Below, piece by piece: positions 5,694-8,357 of a DNA stretch of 8,357 nucleotides. The notes beneath the pieces were generated by a model that searched no databases, was not told the DNA's origin, and saw only the letters and a program-made list of their open reading frames with translations. The first letter of the stretch is position 1, and each line of letters begins with the position of its first letter. The DNA is from Nocardioidaceae bacterium (lineage in GTDB: Bacteria > Actinomycetota > Actinomycetes > Propionibacteriales > Nocardioidaceae): assembly GCA_025965395.1 (NCBI GenBank), contig JAOPXA010000005.1, forward strand, positions 1 to 8,357. Reading direction: 5' to 3'. Both the position numbers and the translations under genes were made by a program.

Positions 5694-7220
5694 ATGTTCT
5701 TCGCGCTGACCGTCAAAGACTTCCTCGACCGTGCAGAGACGGTCTATCCCGATCGCGTGGGCGTAGTCGATGAGCCCGATCAGGTGGCTGATTCGTGGGG
5801 CGAGTTGACCTATGCCGAGATCGCCCGTCGCGCTCGTTCGCAGGCTGCGACGCTCGACGAGATGGGCGTGCCCGTGGGTGGTCGCGTGGCAATCGTGTCA
5901 CACAACGCTGCCCGCCTCCTCGTGTCGTTCTTCGGCGTCTCGGGATGGGGGCGCGTCTTGGTGCCGATCAACTTCCGCCTGGCGCCGGCCGAGATCCGCT
6001 ACATCGTCGAGCACTCGGGAGCCGAGGTCCTGATCGTCGATCCTGCGCTTAAGCACCTGCTGGACGAGGTCGACTGCAAGCGCACCTTCGTGCTCGGCGA
6101 GGACGACGACAAGATCTGGGCGAGCAGCGCGGCGCCTCGGGCTTGGCAGGGTGACGAGGGCGCCACCGCGACGATCAACTACACGTCCGGCACGACCGCG
6201 CGACCCAAGGGCGTCCAGATGACGCATCGCAACCTGTGGATCAACGCCACGGTCTTCGGCTGGCAGGCTTCGGTGAGCGATCGCGATGTCTACCTTCATA
6301 CGCTCCCGATGTTCCACGCCAACGGCTGGGGACATCCGTTCACCGCGACCGGTATGGGCGTCAAGCACGTCGTGATTCGCCAGATTGACGGCGCCGAGAT
6401 CTTGCGACGGATTGAGCAGCACGGAGTCACGTACCTCTGCGCGGCACCCGCCGTCGTGTCCGCGGTGCTCGATGCGCTGCCCGGCTGGGAGGGCGAGGTG
6501 CCGGGTCGCGACACCGTGCGGGTCATCGTCGCCGGCGCACCGCCGCCGACCCGCACGATCGAGCGAGTGCGTGAGGAGCTGGGCTGGGAGTTCATCCAGA
6601 TCTATGGGCTCACCGAGACCGCGCCCCTGCTCACGATGAGCCGGATGCGCGAAGAGTGGGATGGCTTCGAGCCGCATGAGCAGGCGCGACTTCTGGGTCG
6701 CGCTGGTGCTCCTGCGATCGGCGTGCGCATCTCGGTCGACGACACGGGCGAGGTGCTAGCCCAGTCCAACCACAACCTCGAGTCGTACTGGCAGAACCCG
6801 GAGGCGACCGCTGAAGCGCTGGCGGGAGGCTGGTTCCATACGGGCGATGGCGGCACGTTCGAGGACGGCCAGCTCGTCATCGCAGACCGCAAGAAGGACG
6901 TCATCATCACGGGCGGCGAGAACGTCTCGTCGATCGAGGTGGAGGACGCACTTGCCTCCCACCCGGCGGTGCGCGAGGTGGCCGTGATCGGCATCCCCGA
7001 CGAGAAGTGGGGCGAGCTGGTGACGGCGCTCGTCGTGACGGATGGGTCGAGTGTCACCGAGGCTGACCTGATCGCGCATTGCCGCACGTCGCTTGCCGGC
7101 TACAAATGCCCCAAGCGAATCGACTTCCGTGAGGAGCTCGCTCGCACCGCGACGGGCAAGCTGCAGAAGTTCAAGCTACGCCAGGAGTACTGGACGGGGC
7201 AGGACCGGCAAGTCAACTGA
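5694..7220 (+). CDS. Acyl-CoA synthetase / AMP-dependent ligase (FadD-like, ANL superfamily)
   Basis: This enzyme activates a carboxylic acid with ATP to an acyl-adenylate and passes it to coenzyme A. The 508-residue protein has the ANL core motifs in order: the P-loop YTSGTTARPKG (163-173), the MFHANGWG segment (206-213), GAPPP (281-285), the adenine-binding YGLTETAPL (304-312), the ribose-binding GWFHTGDGG (379-387), hinge DRKKDVIITGGENVSS (398-413), and the C-terminal catalytic lysine Lys489 in RTATGKLQKFKLR. It is short for a long-chain FadD and similar in size to medium-chain or aryl-acid ligases; the substrate cannot be read from the sequence. No membrane segment or peptidyl-carrier domain is present. 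The ATG at 5694 is chosen because LTVKDFLDRAETVYPDR starts immediately after it, and a TANNNT box suggests a leaderless transcript. Its lactonase neighbour is divergent and a lipoprotein gene follows after 32 bases. Confidence 0.94.
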   Translation: MFFALTVKDFLDRAETVYPDRVGVVDEPDQVADSWGELTYAEIARRARSQAATLDEMGVPVGGRVAIVSHNAARLLVSFFGVSGWGRVLVPINFRLAPAEIRYIVEHSGAEVLIVDPALKHLLDEVDCKRTFVLGEDDDKIWASSAAPRAWQGDEGATATINYTSGTTARPKGVQMTHRNLWINATVFGWQASVSDRDVYLHTLPMFHANGWGHPFTATGMGVKHVVIRQIDGAEILRRIEQHGVTYLCAAPAVVSAVLDALPGWEGEVPGRDTVRVIVAGAPPPTRTIERVREELGWEFIQIYGLTETAPLLTMSRMREEWDGFEPHEQARLLGRAGAPAIGVRISVDDTGEVLAQSNHNLESYWQNPEATAEALAGGWFHTGDGGTFEDGQLVIADRKKDVIITGGENVSSIEVEDALASHPAVREVAVIGIPDEKWGELVTALVVTDGSSVTEADLIAHCRTSLAGYKCPKRIDFREELARTATGKLQKFKLRQEYWTGQDRQVN

Positions 7221-7252
7221 GCGATGTGGGGGAGCCGTGATGAGATGGGCTC

Positions 7253-7669
7253 ATGCGTATGTTGCTCGGTGCCATCGGCGTATGCGTGGCGCTTGGTTTG
7301 AGCGCCTGCAGCTCCGGTGGGAGCGGCGGCTCGAAAACGCCTGACCCCACCGCGTCGACGAGCAGCTCGGCAGTTCCGGTTCAGGTTGAAGAGGGTGTCG
7401 CCGCGTCGCAGGACCTCAACAATTTTCTATGCGCACCTCTTGCTGACGGCACGTGGACCGCGACAGGCAGCGTCACCAACTCGACCGAGGCACCGGCTGA
7501 CTATCGCGTCACCGTCTTCGCGGGTGTGGCAAACGCGCCCGATGCCGCCGCCCAAAGCGTCGTGCTGTCGGGGGTGGCGCCCGGCAAGGCCGCCCCGTTT
7601 GCTGTGCCCAAGGTACCGACGAGTGGCGCCGCCCCTCAATGCTTCGTGAAGGTCGTGCGGCTCAGCTGA
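7253..7669 (+). CDS. Small secreted lipoprotein, unknown function
   Basis: The 138-residue product has a lipoprotein signal: one arginine, a hydrophobic stretch LLGAIGVCVALGL, and the lipobox LSAC with Cys19 as lipidation site. A Gly/Ser/Thr/Pro-rich tether (20-42) follows, suited to display on the outer face of the membrane. The mature domain (about 50-138) is predicted beta-rich; GTWTATGSVTNSTEAPADYRVTVFAG looks like one sheet of an FxLyD/immunoglobulin-like fold, and Cys60 and Cys130 could form a disulfide. Function is not recognised. ATG 7253 is the furthest upstream start after an in-frame stop at 7241; a G-rich run (7226-7233) is rather far for a ribosome site, and ATG 7259 is an alternative. 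It could be co-transcribed with the acyl-CoA synthetase. Confidence 0.82.
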   Translation: MRMLLGAIGVCVALGLSACSSGGSGGSKTPDPTASTSSSAVPVQVEEGVAASQDLNNFLCAPLADGTWTATGSVTNSTEAPADYRVTVFAGVANAPDAAAQSVVLSGVAPGKAAPFAVPKVPTSGAAPQCFVKVVRLS

Positions 7670-7712
7670 GCGCGTCCGAACCGCGGATTGAGCCGGTCGA
7701 CATCCCTTCCCA

Positions 7713-7784
7713 TCCCCGCGATTTGGATAGTTATGCGCGTATCGAGGCGGCGGGATACGCGTATAAGTATCCGAATCGCGGGGA
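7713..7784 (+). terminator. Very long hairpin (31-bp stem) between convergent genes
   Basis: The arm 7713-7743 pairs with 7754-7784 around a 10-base loop (GAGGCGGCGG, 7744-7753). Only three of 31 positions fail to match as DNA. As plus-strand RNA two of them become G-U wobbles (7724/7773 and 7735/7762), leaving one G-G mismatch (7730/7767). It lies 43 bases after the lipoprotein stop and 12 bases before the end of the minus-strand dehydrogenase gene, the right place for a shared transcription end. No T-run follows, as is common in actinobacteria. The length is above a usual terminator, so a palindromic repeat element or RNase III target is possible. Confidence 0.65.
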
Positions 7785-7796
7785 ACTGGGCTTGGC

Positions 7797-8357
7797 TCAG
7801 ACGTACGAGTAGAAGCCCTGGCTGCTCTTCTTGCCCAGCAAGCCGGCCTCGACCATGCGGTCGAGAAGGGGCGGCGGGGAGTAGAGCGGCTCTTTGAACT
7901 CTTCATACATCGAGACGCCGATGGCGCGCACCGTGTCGAGACCGATGAGGTCGGACAGAGCGAGCGGGCCCATGGGGTGACCACAACCGAGCACCATGCC
8001 GCGGTCGATGTCTTCGGCCGATGCGTAGCCCGCTTCGAGCATGCGGATGCCCGAGAGGAGGTAGGGCACGAGCAGCGAGTTGACGACGAACCCGGCGCGG
8101 TCGGTCGCGGTGATCGCCTTCTTGCCCAGCGTCTCGGATACGAACGTGGTCATCCGCTCCTTGGTCTCCGGCGCTGTCGTGAGCGACGGAATCAGCTCGA
8201 CCAACTGCATCACGGGAGCGGGGTTGAAGAAGTGGACGCCCATGACCTTGCCCGCGCGGCCAGACACGGCGCCGAGCTTGACGATCGGGATCGATGACGT
8301 GTTGGACGCGAGGATCGCTTCGGGCTTCTCGAGAATGCCGCCGATCGTGCGGAACAA
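7797..8357 (-). CDS. 3-hydroxybutyryl-CoA dehydrogenase, C-terminal part (FadB2/Hbd type)
   Basis: This NAD(P)-dependent enzyme oxidises 3-hydroxyacyl-CoA to 3-oxoacyl-CoA in beta-oxidation, or works in reverse in butyrate-type pathways. The visible 186 residues continue beyond the right edge; the TTG at 8355-8357 is an internal leucine, and about 100 residues with the dinucleotide-binding Rossmann motif are missing. Diagnostic sequences are ILASNTSSIPI, the catalytic histidine in GVHFFNPAPVMQLVEL (His42, with Glu54 of the fragment as its dyad partner), RAGFVVNSLLVPYLL with substrate-contacting Asn93, and the domain-swapped C-terminal helices GHPMGPLALSDLIGLDT and PPPLLDRMVEAGLLGKKSSQGFYSYV. 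It closely resembles mycobacterial FadB2 (Rv0468). It is a stand-alone dehydrogenase: no hydratase domain follows. Confidence 0.94.
   Translation of the reverse strand: MFRTIGGILEKPEAILASNTSSIPIVKLGAVSGRAGKVMGVHFFNPAPVMQLVELIPSLTTAPETKERMTTFVSETLGKKAITATDRAGFVVNSLLVPYLLSGIRMLEAGYASAEDIDRGMVLGCGHPMGPLALSDLIGLDTVRAIGVSMYEEFKEPLYSPPPLLDRMVEAGLLGKKSSQGFYSYV

Noticed and set aside
5898..6677. A 259-codon minus-strand open frame inside the acyl-CoA synthetase gene
   Set aside because: Antisense shadow of a well-supported gene; Arg/Asp/His-rich with no motif and no start signal.
7427..7984. A 185-codon minus-strand open frame covering the lipoprotein, hairpin and dehydrogenase 3' end
   Set aside because: It crosses the hairpin and overlaps two better-supported genes; the sequence is Ser/Arg-rich without domain features.

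Overview
The window is from a high-GC Gram-positive bacterium (Actinomycetota). The evidence is the gene order dnaK-grpE-dnaJ-hspR with a MerR-type HspR, a four-cysteine WhiB protein, GTG starts, high GC third positions, a mycobacterial-type phosphotriesterase-like lactonase and a FadB2-type 3-hydroxyacyl-CoA dehydrogenase. The overall style resembles Nocardioidaceae/Propionibacteriales, but the genus cannot be settled from the sequence alone.

Layout. (1) Positions 1-2817, plus strand: the 3' end of dnaK, then grpE, dnaJ and hspR. The junctions are tight (4-base stop/start overlaps at dnaK/grpE and dnaJ/hspR). This is the Hsp70 chaperone machine together with its own repressor; its promoter lies upstream of the window. 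(2) Positions 2827-3565, minus strand: a SnoaL/NTF2-fold protein and, upstream of it, a WhiB3/WhiD-like iron-sulfur regulator. (3) Positions 3566-3718: an AT-rich divergent control region with four copies of an AACYTA half-site, including a perfect 10-bp inverted repeat. (4) Positions 3719-4615, plus strand: a MerR-type regulator with a C-terminal cobalamin-binding module carrying the Wx9EH adenosylcobalamin-capping motif of CarH/LitR photoreceptors. (5) Positions 4628-5605, minus strand: a phosphotriesterase-like lactonase with all metal ligands. (6) Positions 5694-7220, plus strand: an acyl-CoA synthetase. (7) Positions 7253-7669, plus strand: a small lipoprotein. (8) Positions 7713-7784: a 31-bp-stem hairpin. 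(9) Positions 7797-8357, minus strand: the C-terminal part of a 3-hydroxybutyryl-CoA dehydrogenase that runs off the right edge.

How the parts may work together. The left third is a standard chaperone operon. The most interesting part is the middle: a putative B12-dependent, possibly light-responsive repressor transcribed away from a redox-type WhiB regulator, with an operator-like repeat array between them. This suggests a light/B12 and redox switch. The right part holds three enzymes (lactonase, acyl-CoA ligase, 3-hydroxyacyl-CoA dehydrogenase) that could act in sequence on lactones or hydroxy acids, although they are not one operon. No tRNA, rRNA, CRISPR array, insertion sequence or phage gene was seen. 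No stretch above 300 bases lacks a gene.
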